From assembly GCF_947497005.1 (NCBI RefSeq), contig NZ_CANMFF010000009.1, positions 124,001-188,000 of the forward strand: DNA of 64,000 nt. The letters run 5' to 3'. A program made the position numbers and the translations under genes. Source of the DNA: an uncultured Ruegeria sp. (GTDB lineage Bacteria; Pseudomonadota; Alphaproteobacteria; Rhodobacterales; Rhodobacteraceae). The notes beneath the pieces were generated by a model. That model saw only the letters and a program-made list of their open reading frames with translations. It had not been told where the DNA came from and made no database searches. How positions within the stretch are numbered: the first letter of the stretch is position 1; each line of letters opens with the position of its first letter. Shown here piece by piece: positions 27,338 through 36,135 of the stretch.

Positions 27338-28027
27338 TCAGAAGTTATAGCGAAGCCCGAAGTTGACGCTGAACGTATCCAGATCGTCTTCGACGTTGCC
27401 AGTCAAAGCTCCGTTCGGGGCCAGGCGCTGAGAGGAAACGTCAAAGGCCCTGGCATAGCGTGCATCGACGGTAAAGGCGGTTGACGCGTTGATGTCATAG
27501 GCCACACCGGCGATCAGTTGGGCGGCAAAAGTTGTGTCGCTGTCATCCAGCGCCACACCTGGCCCATAGGCAAAATCCAGATCCGAGTAAGTAGCACCCA
27601 GGCCGAATCCCGCAAACGGTGTCAGCGCACCGGCCTGTTTGAAATCGAACAGCACATTGGCAAACAGCGACGTCTGCGTGACATCGCCCGAGATATTGCC
27701 TTCGGCCCCCGGACCGTTGCCGGTAAAGTTCACACCATCCACGTCACTGTCGCGATAGGAAAGCTCCAGTTCGATGCGCGTTCCGATACTGTCATTGGAC
27801 CATTGCGGGATTTCTTTGCCGATCGCCACACCCAGACCGAAACCTGTGTCGAAATCCGTATCAACCGATTGCGTCGCGCCGCCGATTGTGCCCGCGAAAT
27901 CGCTGTCCTGTAGTTGGCTGTAGCCGATGAAGCCCTGAATATAGGTACCATCGCCAAGACTCTGTGCGGCAAGCGCCGTCGAGCTGATAGCCAGAGCCGT
28001 AGAGGCAAGAATGAGGCGCGTGAACAT
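27338..28027 (-). CDS. Outer-membrane beta-barrel protein (OmpA/OprF porin-like)
   Basis: The start is ATG 28027, giving a Sec signal (LILASTALAISSTALA). The 229-residue product has alternating hydrophobic strands, for example YIQGFIGYSQLQDSD, GTRIELELSYRDSD, TPFAGFGLGATYSDLDF and VAYDINASTAFTVDARYARAF. It ends in the aromatic outer-membrane signal FSVNFGLRYNF. This is the layout of an 8-stranded barrel. The function is unknown (small porin, adhesin or structural). It is the last gene of a leftward group with a PepSY-like protein and a membrane-tethered LuxR regulator, so it may be their target. Confidence 0.85.
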   Translation of the reverse strand: MFTRLILASTALAISSTALAAQSLGDGTYIQGFIGYSQLQDSDFAGTIGGATQSVDTDFDTGFGLGVAIGKEIPQWSNDSIGTRIELELSYRDSDVDGVNFTGNGPGAEGNISGDVTQTSLFANVLFDFKQAGALTPFAGFGLGATYSDLDFAYGPGVALDDSDTTFAAQLIAGVAYDINASTAFTVDARYARAFDVSSQRLAPNGALTGNVEDDLDTFSVNFGLRYNF

Positions 28028-28178
28028 TAACCATCTCCTTTGTTCCAAAGTCCGCATGCCACCGATGTGGGCAAAGCTGGCCAAAAGGAAAGGTGCGGGA
28101 CCTTCACTTCGCTTCACAGGTTTTTGGAACAGTGTGAGTGAATAGCCCGGCGGGATTGCGGGCAGGTCTTGCCGTTTT

Positions 28179-28700
28179 TCAGGAGCTGTCACCTGTGGGG
28201 GGCGGAACATCCTTTACCAACGGCTCGCACAGAAGTTCGTCGACAAAGAAACTGAGCAACTGCAACCGGCTGGAAACGCCCGCCTTTCGGTACACCGCAG
28301 CGCTTTGCGCCTTTATTGTCCCTTCTTTGGTCTGCCGAATTTCGGCGATTTCAGCAATGGACAGACCTTTGATCGACAACATGGCGACATCACGCTCGGC
28401 GTCGGTCAGTTGCCATTCACTGAACTGGTTTTCGATGATCTGGGCAAACGCTCCTTGGGCCACGCGCAGCTGCCGTTGCATGTCGCGCACCCGCCTAGTC
28501 TGGGAACGGATCAGGGCGATTGTGGCGCTCAGACCTGCGACAAGCGCCAGCGCCAGAAACAGCTCAAACGAATGCAGGTAACGAAACCCTGCGTCGCTGC
28601 CACCGGTCCAGTCCAGCGCCGCATCGGTCATGAAAAAGGCGGCGCAGAGAGCCTGCACCACCAGAAGGAGCCAAAGTAAAGACGTTTGAGAGATTTTCAT
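28179..28700 (-). CDS. Membrane-anchored LuxR-type HTH regulator
   Basis: The 173-residue product starts with two hydrophobic segments (LLWLLLVVQALCAAFFM and LFLALALVAGLSATIALI) and an arginine-rich juxtamembrane stretch. A LuxR/GerE HTH follows: LTDAERDVAMLSIKGLSIAE, with GTIKAQSAAVYRKAGVSSR as the recognition helix. There is no receiver, autoinducer-binding or other sensor domain. Such small membrane-bound HTH proteins are known in marine alphaproteobacteria, but their signal is not. The gene lies 23 bases downstream of a PepSY-like gene and 151 upstream of an outer-membrane protein gene on the same strand. Confidence 0.85.
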   Translation of the reverse strand: MKISQTSLLWLLLVVQALCAAFFMTDAALDWTGGSDAGFRYLHSFELFLALALVAGLSATIALIRSQTRRVRDMQRQLRVAQGAFAQIIENQFSEWQLTDAERDVAMLSIKGLSIAEIAEIRQTKEGTIKAQSAAVYRKAGVSSRLQLLSFFVDELLCEPLVKDVPPPTGDSS

Positions 28701-28723
28701 ACAGCCCCTTGGATATCGAGAAT

Positions 28724-28996
28724 TCAGTCGTCATCCTCTTCGAGCTCGATGGCGGTCACGACGCCGTCCGTGTCAGACAGGACGAGCTCAGTTTCCACGC
28801 CATCCTTGAGCAGTTCAACCTCAATCTCACCGTCTTCGAATTCGATCTCTTCGATCTGATACCCCTGCGCTTCAAGAGTTGACCGGATGTCGGCTTCGCT
28901 GGTGCCCAGTTTGTCGCCCAGTCCGACATTGGCCAATGCAAGTACCGGTGCTGTTGCGATCAGTCCTGTCAGCGTCAGCAGTTTCAAAGTTTCCAT
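28724..28996 (-). CDS. Exported PepSY-like small protein
   Basis: The 90-residue product has a Sec signal (LLTLTGLIATAPVLALA), then a single PepSY-like unit: LGTSEADIRSTLEAQGYQIE followed by EIEFEDGEIEVELLKDG, and an acidic end (ELEEDDD). PepSY domains are small periplasmic modules thought to bind peptides or inhibit proteases. This one precedes the membrane LuxR regulator by 23 bases on the same strand, so it may feed its periplasmic side. The upstream 235 bases contain no other gene. Confidence 0.78.
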   Translation of the reverse strand: METLKLLTLTGLIATAPVLALANVGLGDKLGTSEADIRSTLEAQGYQIEEIEFEDGEIEVELLKDGVETELVLSDTDGVVTAIELEEDDD

Positions 28997-29231
28997 ATCA
29001 CATCTCCTTTTTGCGGTGTGGCAATGCAGTCGAACTGGGCGCGCGGGCTGGTCGCTGCGATTGGCTTATGGTTGAAACAGGGTGGATTAAACCAAAGTTT
29101 ATGCTCTCCGGCGGCAGGTTCCGCCCACCATATTCTGGTTCCGGCCGATCTGTGATAGTTTGTTTTGGGAAACATACAGGCTTGTGACCAACGACGTCGG
29201 GCTTTCGGACTGTCTTGAACAGGAGAAGACC

Positions 29232-29867
29232 ATGGCATTTACAGATTGGTACGTGGAGGGGGAAAGTTTCGGGAATTGCAATTGCGGCTATGCTTGCCCC
29301 TGCCAATTCGAGGAGCTGCCGACGCATGGCGATTGTCGGGGCTTTGAAGTGCTTGAAATCGGCAACGGGTATTTCGGAGAAACGGATCTCAGTGGAACCA
29401 AGGCTGCGTTGATTTACGCATGGCCCGGGCCAATATTCGAGGGTGGCGGTGAAATGCAGGTGATTGTCGACCCCGCAGCCACGCCGACGCAGCGCGATGC
29501 GTTGGAAAAGGTCTTTCACGGTGAAGAAACCGAAGAGATGGCAACGCATTGGTTCGTGTTTCGGGCCATGTGCGATACAGTGCATGACACATTGTACCTG
29601 CCGATTGAGTTTGAGATGGATATCGAAGGGCGAACAGCCAGTGTTACCGTCGGTGACGTTCTAAAGTCGACCGGGCGTCCGATTCAGGCTCCGCATGGCG
29701 GCGGAGAACATCGCGTACGCATTGATATTCCCGGTGGGATCGAATTCACCACTGCCGAAATCGGTAGCGCCACGACTCGCGCCGATGCGGCGATCAAGCT
29801 GGATTTGAAGGACAGTTATGGCCAGTGGCATGTGTTGAAACACGGCCCGGGTGGTGTCGCCCATTGA
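29232..29867 (+). CDS. DUF1326 protein
   Basis: The start ATG 29232 has AGGAGAAG upstream. The 211-residue product has the DUF1326 N-terminus, FGNCNCGYACPCQFEELPT, with several closely spaced cysteines that probably bind a metal, followed by VLEIGNGYFGETDLSG and HWFVFRAMCDTVHDTLY. The function of DUF1326 is unknown. No signal peptide is present. It is convergent with the Hint-domain gene, with 12 bases between stops. Confidence 0.85.
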   Translation: MAFTDWYVEGESFGNCNCGYACPCQFEELPTHGDCRGFEVLEIGNGYFGETDLSGTKAALIYAWPGPIFEGGGEMQVIVDPAATPTQRDALEKVFHGEETEEMATHWFVFRAMCDTVHDTLYLPIEFEMDIEGRTASVTVGDVLKSTGRPIQAPHGGGEHRVRIDIPGGIEFTTAEIGSATTRADAAIKLDLKDSYGQWHVLKHGPGGVAH

Positions 29868-29879
29868 GGACTGGGGGCT

Positions 29880-30884
29880 TCAGGCTGCCTGCGCGGGTGT
29901 GAGTGCTGGGACCTCCCAGCGGGGAACTATCAGATTCCCCTGTAACGCACATACTTCAAAGGGTTTCAGCACCGGTAATACCGTGGATCCGTAACCGTGT
30001 TCCTTGTCGGGCAAGTCTGGGAAAAGCTCGAACAACTCTCGTCGAGTCGCCGGGGCCATGGCACTTAACGTTGTGTCGCCGGGAAAAAAAGACTCCGACC
30101 AGACACCTTCCACGTTCACCAATTCGTGCCGATCGAAAAGTATGTGAACGTACTCTACCCCCTGCGCTGGTGTTTCCTGAATGATGGTATGCCCATCGAT
30201 CAGCCCTTTTGCCGGGGCCAGCATGGCTGCATCCCCAAACATTACCTCCATCATAGTCGACGTGACGGCGATCCGGTGTTGCGGGGAAACAACCAGATCG
30301 CGGCTGGGGCAGTTCGGTCCGAAAGTGCCTGCGCTGATCCGTACCGGGCACAGATGAGGGCTCTGTTGCAGCTCGTGCGCCGACAATCGACGCCTGCCAA
30401 TCCAGCGCACCGGGCAGACGCGACCATCAGCGGTGACCACCGGATCACCGGGTCTCAGGGTTTCCACGCGGCGGGGCCCTGAAGATGTCTGGATCAGTGA
30501 ATTGGCGGTAAAGCACACAAAGGACGGAAGCGTTTGGTACGCCGAAGGCTGAGCCGTGCCCGCAAAACCTGTATCCGATATCGTATCGTTCAGCTGGGCC
30601 TGACCTGAGGTGACGATAATGTACCGCGGGTTTGAAAATTGAAGCAGGATGAAGGTTACAGGTGTTCCGTTCACTGTCCCGGTATAACTTTCGAACGTAC
30701 TGAAATTTTGGCTCGATCCGGCAAAGCCGGGCAGGGACCCAAGATCCAGCTGTGCGCCATCCGGGTCGGGGTCCTGCAAGAAGGCATCATTATCCGTGAT
30801 TTCGACGGAATACGCAGCGGTGATATCAACGTTGCGATTGCTGAACGGGTCTGCACTGATTTCGAAAACGGTAATTGAGGCCAC
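29880..30884 (-). CDS. Hint (Hedgehog/intein-like) domain protein
   Basis: The 334-residue product has an N-terminal beta-rich part of about 125 residues. A Hint domain then begins at the nucleophilic-type cysteine in FVCFTANSLIQTSSGPRRVE, followed by LRPGDPVVTADG, VRWIGRRRL and the block-B-type histidine in LVVSPQHRIAV. A C-terminal part has HILFDRHELVNVEG. This is the Hint_2 family widespread in Rhodobacterales. The family is thought to allow autoprocessing or secretion-linked roles, but for this subfamily that is inferred. No signal peptide is seen; a non-classical or type I route is possible. Confidence 0.87.
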   Translation of the reverse strand: MASITVFEISADPFSNRNVDITAAYSVEITDNDAFLQDPDPDGAQLDLGSLPGFAGSSQNFSTFESYTGTVNGTPVTFILLQFSNPRYIIVTSGQAQLNDTISDTGFAGTAQPSAYQTLPSFVCFTANSLIQTSSGPRRVETLRPGDPVVTADGRVCPVRWIGRRRLSAHELQQSPHLCPVRISAGTFGPNCPSRDLVVSPQHRIAVTSTMMEVMFGDAAMLAPAKGLIDGHTIIQETPAQGVEYVHILFDRHELVNVEGVWSESFFPGDTTLSAMAPATRRELFELFPDLPDKEHGYGSTVLPVLKPFEVCALQGNLIVPRWEVPALTPAQAA

Positions 30885-31000
30885 GGTCGAAGAGCATCCC
30901 TGAAAGCGGCAATAACATCCTTATGGTTGAGTAAATACATGCAATAAGTGTTAATAATTGATTTACCAAAACGAAGCGTCGTTTCGGTGGTACTGAAACG

Positions 31001-31031
31001 AAAAAGGCCCCGGTCGAAACCGGGGCCTTTT
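31001..31031 (-). terminator. Strong bidirectional terminator after pnp
   Basis: Stem AAAAGGCCCCGGT / ACCGGGGCCTTTT with a 4-base CGAA loop. It carries T-runs on both strands, and lies 23 bases beyond the pnp stop. Confidence 0.92.
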
Positions 31032-31053
31032 GCAGTCAGTCAGAGGGGGCAGA

Positions 31054-33204
31054 TTACTCTGCGCCTTCCTCTTTCTTTTCTTTCTTCTCAGGAACGATCT
31101 CTTCGCCGGTTTCCTGATCGACAACTTTCATCGACAGGCGGACCTTGCCGCGATCGTCGAAGCCCAGCAGCTTGACCTTCACTTCCTGACCTTCCTTCAG
31201 AACATCTGACGGATGGTTCAGGCGGCGGTTCTCGATCTGGGATACGTGGACCAGACCATCGCGCTTGCCAAAGAAGTTCACGAAGGCGCCGAAATCGACG
31301 ATCTTGACCACTTTACCGGTATAGACCTGACCTTCTTCCGGCTCGGCCACGATCGAATAGATCATGTCATAGGCCTTCTTGATCGATTCACCATCGGGCG
31401 AGGCGATCTTGATAACGCCGTCATCGTTGATGTCGACCTTGGCACCCGAGGTTTCCACGATCTCGCGGATGACTTTACCGCCCGAGCCGATCACTTCGCG
31501 GATCTTGTCGGTCGGGATGTTCATGGTCTCGATGCGCGGCGCGTGGACCGAGAATTCGTTGGTCTCGGACAGGGCTTTGCTCATTTCACCCAGGATGTGC
31601 ATCCGGCCGTCCTTGGCTTGCGCCAGGGCTTTCTCCATGATCTCGGGCGTGATGCCCGCAACCTTGATGTCCATCTGCAGCGAGGTGATGCCGTTTTCGG
31701 TACCAGCCACCTTGAAGTCCATGTCACCCAGGTGGTCTTCGTCACCCAGAATGTCCGACAGGATTGCGTAATCGCCGTCATCTTCCAGGATCAGACCCAT
31801 GGCCACACCGGCAACCGGTGCCTTCAGCGGAACACCCGCATCCATCATCGACAGCGAGCCGCCGCAGACCGACGCCATCGAGGACGATCCGTTGGATTCG
31901 GTGATCTCTGACACGATGCGGATCGTATAGGGGAAGTCGGTTGCCGCAGGCAGAACCGCCTGCAGGGCGCGCCATGCCAGCTTGCCGTGGCCGATCTCAC
32001 GACGGCCCGGGCCCATGACCCGGCCAACTTCACCAACCGAATACGGAGGGAAGTTGTAGTGCAGCAGGAAGTTCGATTTGAAGTTGCCGTGCAGCGCGTC
32101 GATGAACTGTTCGTCGTCGCCGGTGCCCAGCGTGGTCACGGCCAGTGCCTGTGTTTCACCACGGGTGAACAGGGCCGAACCATGGGTCCGCGGCAGCATC
32201 GAGGTCTCTGCAACGATCGAACGGATGTCGGTGGTCGAACGACCATCTATCCGCTTGCCGCCCTTGACGACGTCGCCGCGCAGAATGCCAGCTTCCAGTT
32301 TCTTCATCGCCGAACCGAGGTTGCCGTCTTCCAGCTGCTCTTCGGTCAGTGCTTCCTTGATCGCTTCACGGGCAGCGGCAACAGCGGCGGTGCGCTCTTG
32401 CTTGTCGGTGATCGCGAAGGCGGCGCGCATCTGTTCTTCACCGGCGGCTTTGACAGCGGCGGACAGCTCCGAATAATCCGGCGCCTGGAAATCAAACGGC
32501 TCTTTCGCGGCGTCTTCGGCCAGCGAAATGATCAGGTCGATAACCGGTTGAATCTGCTCATGTGCGAATTTGACCGCACCCAGCATTTCGGCCTCGGACA
32601 GCTCGTAGGCTTCGGATTCCACCATCATCACGGCGTCTTTGGTGCCGGCAACAACCAGATCCAGACGCTGTTCGGGGTTCAGGCGCAGGTCCTGCATGTC
32701 GTCGACGGTCGGGTTCAGGATATATTCGCCATCCTCGAAACCAACGCGGCAACCAGCGATCGGGCCCATGAACGGCGCGCCCGACAGTGTCAGCGCGGCG
32801 GAGGCGGCGATCATCGCAACCATGTCGGGATCGTTGACCAGATCATGGGACAGCACGGTGCACATCACCAGAACTTCGTTCTTGAAGCCGTCAACGAACA
32901 GCGGGCGGATCGGACGGTCGATCAGACGCGCGGTCAGCGTCTCTTTCTCGGTCGGGCGCGCCTCGCGCTTGAAAAAGCCGCCCGGAACCTTACCGGCAGC
33001 ATAGTATTTTTCCTGATAGTGGACGGTCAGCGGGAAAAAGTCCTGACCGGGTTTTTGCGCCCGCGCAAAGGTCACGTTTGCCATGACGCTGGTTTCGCCC
33101 AGCGTGGCAATCACGCTGCCGTCAGCCTGACGGGCAACCTTGCCGGTTTCCAGTGTCAGCGTCTCTTCGCCCCACTGCATAGATTTCTTTGTTACATCAA
33201 ACAT
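31054..33204 (-). CDS. pnp: Polyribonucleotide nucleotidyltransferase (PNPase)
   Basis: The 716-residue product is full length with all PNPase parts: two RNase PH-like domains (first with [16 protein letters not shown]; second with [14 protein letters not shown] and the metal-binding acids in [18 protein letters not shown]), a KH domain ([15 protein letters not shown]) and an S1 domain ([19 protein letters not shown]). A basic-acidic tail ends in [11 protein letters not shown]. It degrades RNA phosphorolytically and forms part of the degradosome. In most relatives rpsO directly precedes it; here a methyltransferase gene on the other strand lies between. A strong terminator follows. Confidence 0.97.
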   Translation of the reverse strand: MFDVTKKSMQWGEETLTLETGKVARQADGSVIATLGETSVMANVTFARAQKPGQDFFPLTVHYQEKYYAAGKVPGGFFKREARPTEKETLTARLIDRPIRPLFVDGFKNEVLVMCTVLSHDLVNDPDMVAMIAASAALTLSGAPFMGPIAGCRVGFEDGEYILNPTVDDMQDLRLNPEQRLDLVVAGTKDAVMMVESEAYELSEAEMLGAVKFAHEQIQPVIDLIISLAEDAAKEPFDFQAPDYSELSAAVKAAGEEQMRAAFAITDKQERTAAVAAAREAIKEALTEEQLEDGNLGSAMKKLEAGILRGDVVKGGKRIDGRSTTDIRSIVAETSMLPRTHGSALFTRGETQALAVTTLGTGDDEQFIDALHGNFKSNFLLHYNFPPYSVGEVGRVMGPGRREIGHGKLAWRALQAVLPAATDFPYTIRIVSEITESNGSSSMASVCGGSLSMMDAGVPLKAPVAGVAMGLILEDDGDYAILSDILGDEDHLGDMDFKVAGTENGITSLQMDIKVAGITPEIMEKALAQAKDGRMHILGEMSKALSETNEFSVHAPRIETMNIPTDKIREVIGSGGKVIREIVETSGAKVDINDDGVIKIASPDGESIKKAYDMIYSIVAEPEEGQVYTGKVVKIVDFGAFVNFFGKRDGLVHVSQIENRRLNHPSDVLKEGQEVKVKLLGFDDRGKVRLSMKVVDQETGEEIVPEKKEKKEEGAE

Positions 33205-33611
33205 ATGCGTATCCTAGAAGGGAGCACTCCCGGCCCTCCGGGTCTCCCGTTTTGCATGGCGGCCCCATTGCCGCCGATCCCATTTTAACTTTCGTCTGAG
33301 TGCCGGGATCAGGGCACAACGTCTCAGATACCGCGCGCATACATGAGAATGCGTTGGAAGGAAAGGGGAAGTGCCAAGTGTGGCCGGATCATGCAAAAAC
33401 CGGCTACAGCTGTCACTGAAAATCAGATTGAAAGGTCCGGCTATTGATTTTTGATGTGAGGAAACCGATCTGTTTCACCTTTTCTAAAAGCAAATATTCT
33501 TACCCGCTTTTTTGGAGTTTTCTGTGGCGTTGCTATTGCGTTGACATTGAATTCTCAGAATAGGAATTTCACCGCAAATCAAAGTGCATTCGACCACCCT
33601 TGGAGGAATTA
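33205..33611. other. pnp leader and upstream region of the methyltransferase gene
   Basis: About 400 bases without a gene. The minus-strand pnp leader has two GC stems, GGCGGC/GCCGCC at 33258-33275 and GGGAG/CTCCC near 33220-33231, which could be the RNase III/PNPase autoregulatory structure known upstream of E. coli pnp. Toward the plus strand, TTGACA at 33541-33546 lies 70 bases before the methyltransferase start, with only weak -10 candidates. The region is AT-rich past 33430. Confidence 0.5.
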
Positions 33612-34364
33612 GTGTCAATTGTTGATGTTCTGGCTGCGCGTCTGATCGAAGATGTCAAATCCAATGACTTGTCGGGGAGTTTCCTGATGCTCGGACGGCA
33701 GGATTGGGTTGGTGTGCGCCGGTCGAACTCCGCAGCTTTGTTTCGGGAAGTCTTGCAGAAATACCTGCCCGGAGTGACCGAAACCGACCTTTGCAACTCG
33801 GATGATAGTTACTCGGAAACCTTCTTTCGAAAACTTGGGTTCTCCGAAGTGGACTCTCTGGATTATTCAGATTTTGAAGGTGCGAGTATCGTTCAGGACC
33901 TCGCCGGGGTTTTACCCGACAAGCTGGTTGGTAGGTTTGACGTCATTTATGATGGTGGAACCTGCGAGCACGTGTTCGACTTGCCGACCGCTTACAGAAA
34001 CATTGATAAGATGCTTAAGCCTGGAGGAGTGTTTATTGCGCACTCGCCTTCGAACAATTGGATCAATCACGGCTTCTATCAGATTTGCCCAGAGATCGTG
34101 TACGGCTTTTGGGTCAACGCGATGAACTACGAGGCTCTGAAATGTGTGTGGCAACCGTTAAGGCCATATGCTGCGCGTAATGTGGTGAAAATGACGGACC
34201 CCAACAAGACAAAGAAGCGTCCGCGCCCGCTTGGATCGTTTAATGCAGGATTACCGGTGCTTTTGGATTATGTGGTCCGAAAACCGTTTGCTGATACAGG
34301 GACGCGTGCAAGTGTGTCGCAAAGTGACTATGCCACACGTTGGGAAAAACACGTTGAAAGCTGA
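33612..34364 (+). CDS. SAM-dependent methyltransferase-like protein
   Basis: I set the start at GTG 33612, five bases after the strong site GGAGG; a TTG at 33600 would precede that site. The 250-residue product has a class I methyltransferase core: FDVIYDGGTCEHVFDLPTAY in the middle followed by NIDKMLKPGGVFIAHSPSN, the motif-post-I part. The canonical motif I glycine loop is not obvious, so binding of SAM is inferred. Base composition is visibly lower in GC than its neighbours, and it splits the normally adjacent rpsO and pnp, both signs of acquisition. The substrate is unknown. Confidence 0.78.
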   Translation: MSIVDVLAARLIEDVKSNDLSGSFLMLGRQDWVGVRRSNSAALFREVLQKYLPGVTETDLCNSDDSYSETFFRKLGFSEVDSLDYSDFEGASIVQDLAGVLPDKLVGRFDVIYDGGTCEHVFDLPTAYRNIDKMLKPGGVFIAHSPSNNWINHGFYQICPEIVYGFWVNAMNYEALKCVWQPLRPYAARNVVKMTDPNKTKKRPRPLGSFNAGLPVLLDYVVRKPFADTGTRASVSQSDYATRWEKHVES

Positions 34365-34539
34365 TGGCGATGTACCCAGATGGACCTGACTTGGCCGTTT
34401 TGAGTTTTCCAGCTGCTGTGATGAATTAAGAGGGGTAAGGTGTTTTGATCTCAGTTCAGATCAAGCATGAATTGCCAGCTGAAACAGTTTGTATCAACCC
34501 GAGTGGCAATTGAAATTCTGTCTTGTCATTTTCCGCGAA

Positions 34540-34571
34540 TCAAAATGAAAACGCCCGCCAGTCGGCGGGCG
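34540..34571 (-). terminator. Rho-independent terminator of rpsO
   Basis: On the minus strand CGCCCGCC / GGCGGGCG with a 4-base loop is followed by TTTTCATTTT. It lies about 43 bases past the rpsO stop. A second stem ACCCG/CGGGT followed by CTTTTT on the plus strand, at about 34587-34605, may end the methyltransferase transcript. Confidence 0.85.
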
Positions 34572-34613
34572 CGTTGAACCGGGAAACCCGGTTTCGGGTC
34601 TTTTTCAAGAAGC

Positions 34614-34883
34614 TTAGCGGCGGATGCCCAGCTTTTTGATCAGGTCCTGGTAACGGGCTTCTTCTTTGCCTTTCAGGTAGTCCAGCAGCTTACGGCGCTG
34701 GGCGACCATTTTCAGCAGACCGCGACGACCGTGGTTGTCTTTCTTGTGGGTCTTGAAGTGCTCGGTCAGGGTGGTAATGCGCGAAGTCAGGATGGCAACC
34801 TGGACTTCCGGCGAACCGGTGTCGCCGTCCTTGGTTGCGAATTCTTTCATGACGCGTGTTTTTTCAGCGGCAGTAATCGACAT
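34614..34883 (-). CDS. rpsO: 30S ribosomal protein S15
   Basis: The 89-residue product from ATG 34883 is a standard S15: [18 protein letters not shown], then [17 protein letters not shown] with the conserved [26 protein letters not shown] and the end [13 protein letters not shown]15 binds the three-way junction of 16S rRNA helices 20-22 and starts platform assembly. It is preceded by a good promoter at 34984-35012. It is not next to pnp as in most relatives: a low-GC methyltransferase gene on the opposite strand lies between, and an RTX protein gene lies upstream. Confidence 0.97.
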   Translation of the reverse strand: MSITAAEKTRVMKEFATKDGDTGSPEVQVAILTSRITTLTEHFKTHKKDNHGRRGLLKMVAQRRKLLDYLKGKEEARYQDLIKKLGIRR

Positions 34884-34983
34884 CGGGGTCTCCTTCAATA
34901 GGTTAGAGTTGATGGCGCAGGCCGGGATGTCGTCCAGCACAGGCCCATGGAGAAATCCGCACCGATTCCGATGCGGATGGGCG

Positions 34984-35012
34984 CGTATAAGCGCATTTTC
35001 TTCAAATGGCAA
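34984..35012 (-). promoter_or_regulatory. Promoter of rpsO
   Basis: On the minus strand TTGCCA (35007-35012) and TATACG (34984-34989) are separated by 17 bases. The -10 box is about 100 bases upstream of the start codon, leaving a leader of about 95 bases that could host S15 autoregulation. Confidence 0.7.
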
Positions 35013-35027
35013 AGGGAATTTGATGGC

Positions 35028-36041
35028 TCAGACCATCTGCCCATACTGCGCCAGTTGTGCTTCCGTGATCAGTTTAATGTCAGCCACAGTCATACCTTCG
35101 GCCCCGTAAACCTGCGCTACTTCCTGACCATTGACCATGATCCGCGTCAGGTTGGCGTTTTCCGCGTCGGGTTCCACTTCAATCTCTGGGTTGGTCTCAT
35201 CCTCCCAGGTGACAAGCAGTTTGTCCTCACCAGGCTGGAATCCCATGACGGCGACTTCGTCATTGCCCGGGCTCAGCACGATGTCATCGGCACCCAGACC
35301 GCCTGTCACAACATCGCCGCTGCCTGCGACAATAGTGTCATCACCGGCACCCCCGTTCAGAAAATCACGCTCGGCAGTGCCTTCTTCGATGCCGAACACA
35401 AAGTCGTCCCCGTCTCCGCCAAAGACCACATCCTCACCTTCTCCACCGTTCAGGACATCGTCTCCGAACCCGCCCTGCAACGCGTCATCCTCAGCGCCAC
35501 CTTCCAGAGTATCATTTCCCTGACCACCGTAGAGCTCATCTTCGCCCTCACCTCCGTCCAGAATGTCGTCACCGAAGTGGCCAAACAGGGCATCGTCACC
35601 TTCCTCGCCGAGCAACAGATCGTCATCGGCCTCACCATGCAGGACATCATCTCCGTGACCGCCTGAAAGCACATCCGCACCGTCGCCCCCGTACAGAACA
35701 TCGTCGCCCTTGCCGCCATCAATAGCGTCATCGCCGCCGAACCCATTGATCTGATCCACTCCGTCTTGCCCGGTGATAGTGTCGGGAGTGTCGCTACCGG
35801 CAATCACGAGGTCTCCTTCAAATTCCGAGATCACAGTGCCGGTGGATGGGGTTTCAGCGTCAGGATCTATCGGGTCTTCGATGTTTTCGCCGATGTCCAG
35901 ATATTCTCCGGTGCCGTGTTCAGTCGAAGCGTCATCGTCTGGATTGTCATCCGACACGTCGTCATCTTCGATCAAGATATCGCTCATCGCGTAAGCAGCA
36001 CCGCCGATGGCGGCCAGTCCAATCAATCCGGCCAGAAACAT
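35028..36041 (-). CDS. RTX calcium-binding protein with N-terminal membrane anchor
   Basis: From ATG 36041 (GGAGGAGTG upstream) the 337-residue product starts with a hydrophobic segment, MFLAGLIGLAAIGGAAYA, then an acidic linker rich in Asp and Glu. About 14 RTX nonapeptides follow (GGxGxDxLx; for example GGKGDDVLYG, GGQGNDTLEG), and a C-terminal domain includes VAVMGFQPGEDKLLVTW. RTX repeats bind calcium and fold in the extracellular medium. The anchor at the N-terminus is unlike classical RTX toxins, which carry a C-terminal type I secretion signal and no leader. The function is unknown; surface calcium-binding or matrix role is plausible. It lies upstream of rpsO on the same strand. Confidence 0.85.
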   Translation of the reverse strand: MFLAGLIGLAAIGGAAYAMSDILIEDDDVSDDNPDDDASTEHGTGEYLDIGENIEDPIDPDAETPSTGTVISEFEGDLVIAGSDTPDTITGQDGVDQINGFGGDDAIDGGKGDDVLYGGDGADVLSGGHGDDVLHGEADDDLLLGEEGDDALFGHFGDDILDGGEGEDELYGGQGNDTLEGGAEDDALQGGFGDDVLNGGEGEDVVFGGDGDDFVFGIEEGTAERDFLNGGAGDDTIVAGSGDVVTGGLGADDIVLSPGNDEVAVMGFQPGEDKLLVTWEDETNPEIEVEPDAENANLTRIMVNGQEVAQVYGAEGMTVADIKLITEAQLAQYGQMV

Positions 36042-36135
36042 GACACTCCTCCGATGGCAGAATGCTCCGAGGGTGATCATCCCATGCATTCGGCACTGAG
36101 GTCAAAGTCAACCTATTGAAATGGTTAATTCTTTA

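Noticed and set aside
30972..31001. Inverted repeat CGTTTC/GAAACG before the pnp terminator
   Set aside because: Short arms with a loop of about nine bases and no T-run; it is most simply chance beside the real terminator.
31987..33288. 433-codon plus-strand frame over pnp
   Set aside because: It is the reverse of PNPase coding sequence; its His/Gln/Arg-rich product has no domain.
35131..35523. Ser/Pro-rich plus-strand frame over the RTX gene
   Set aside because: It is the complement of GGxGxD repeats; repeat-derived composition explains it.
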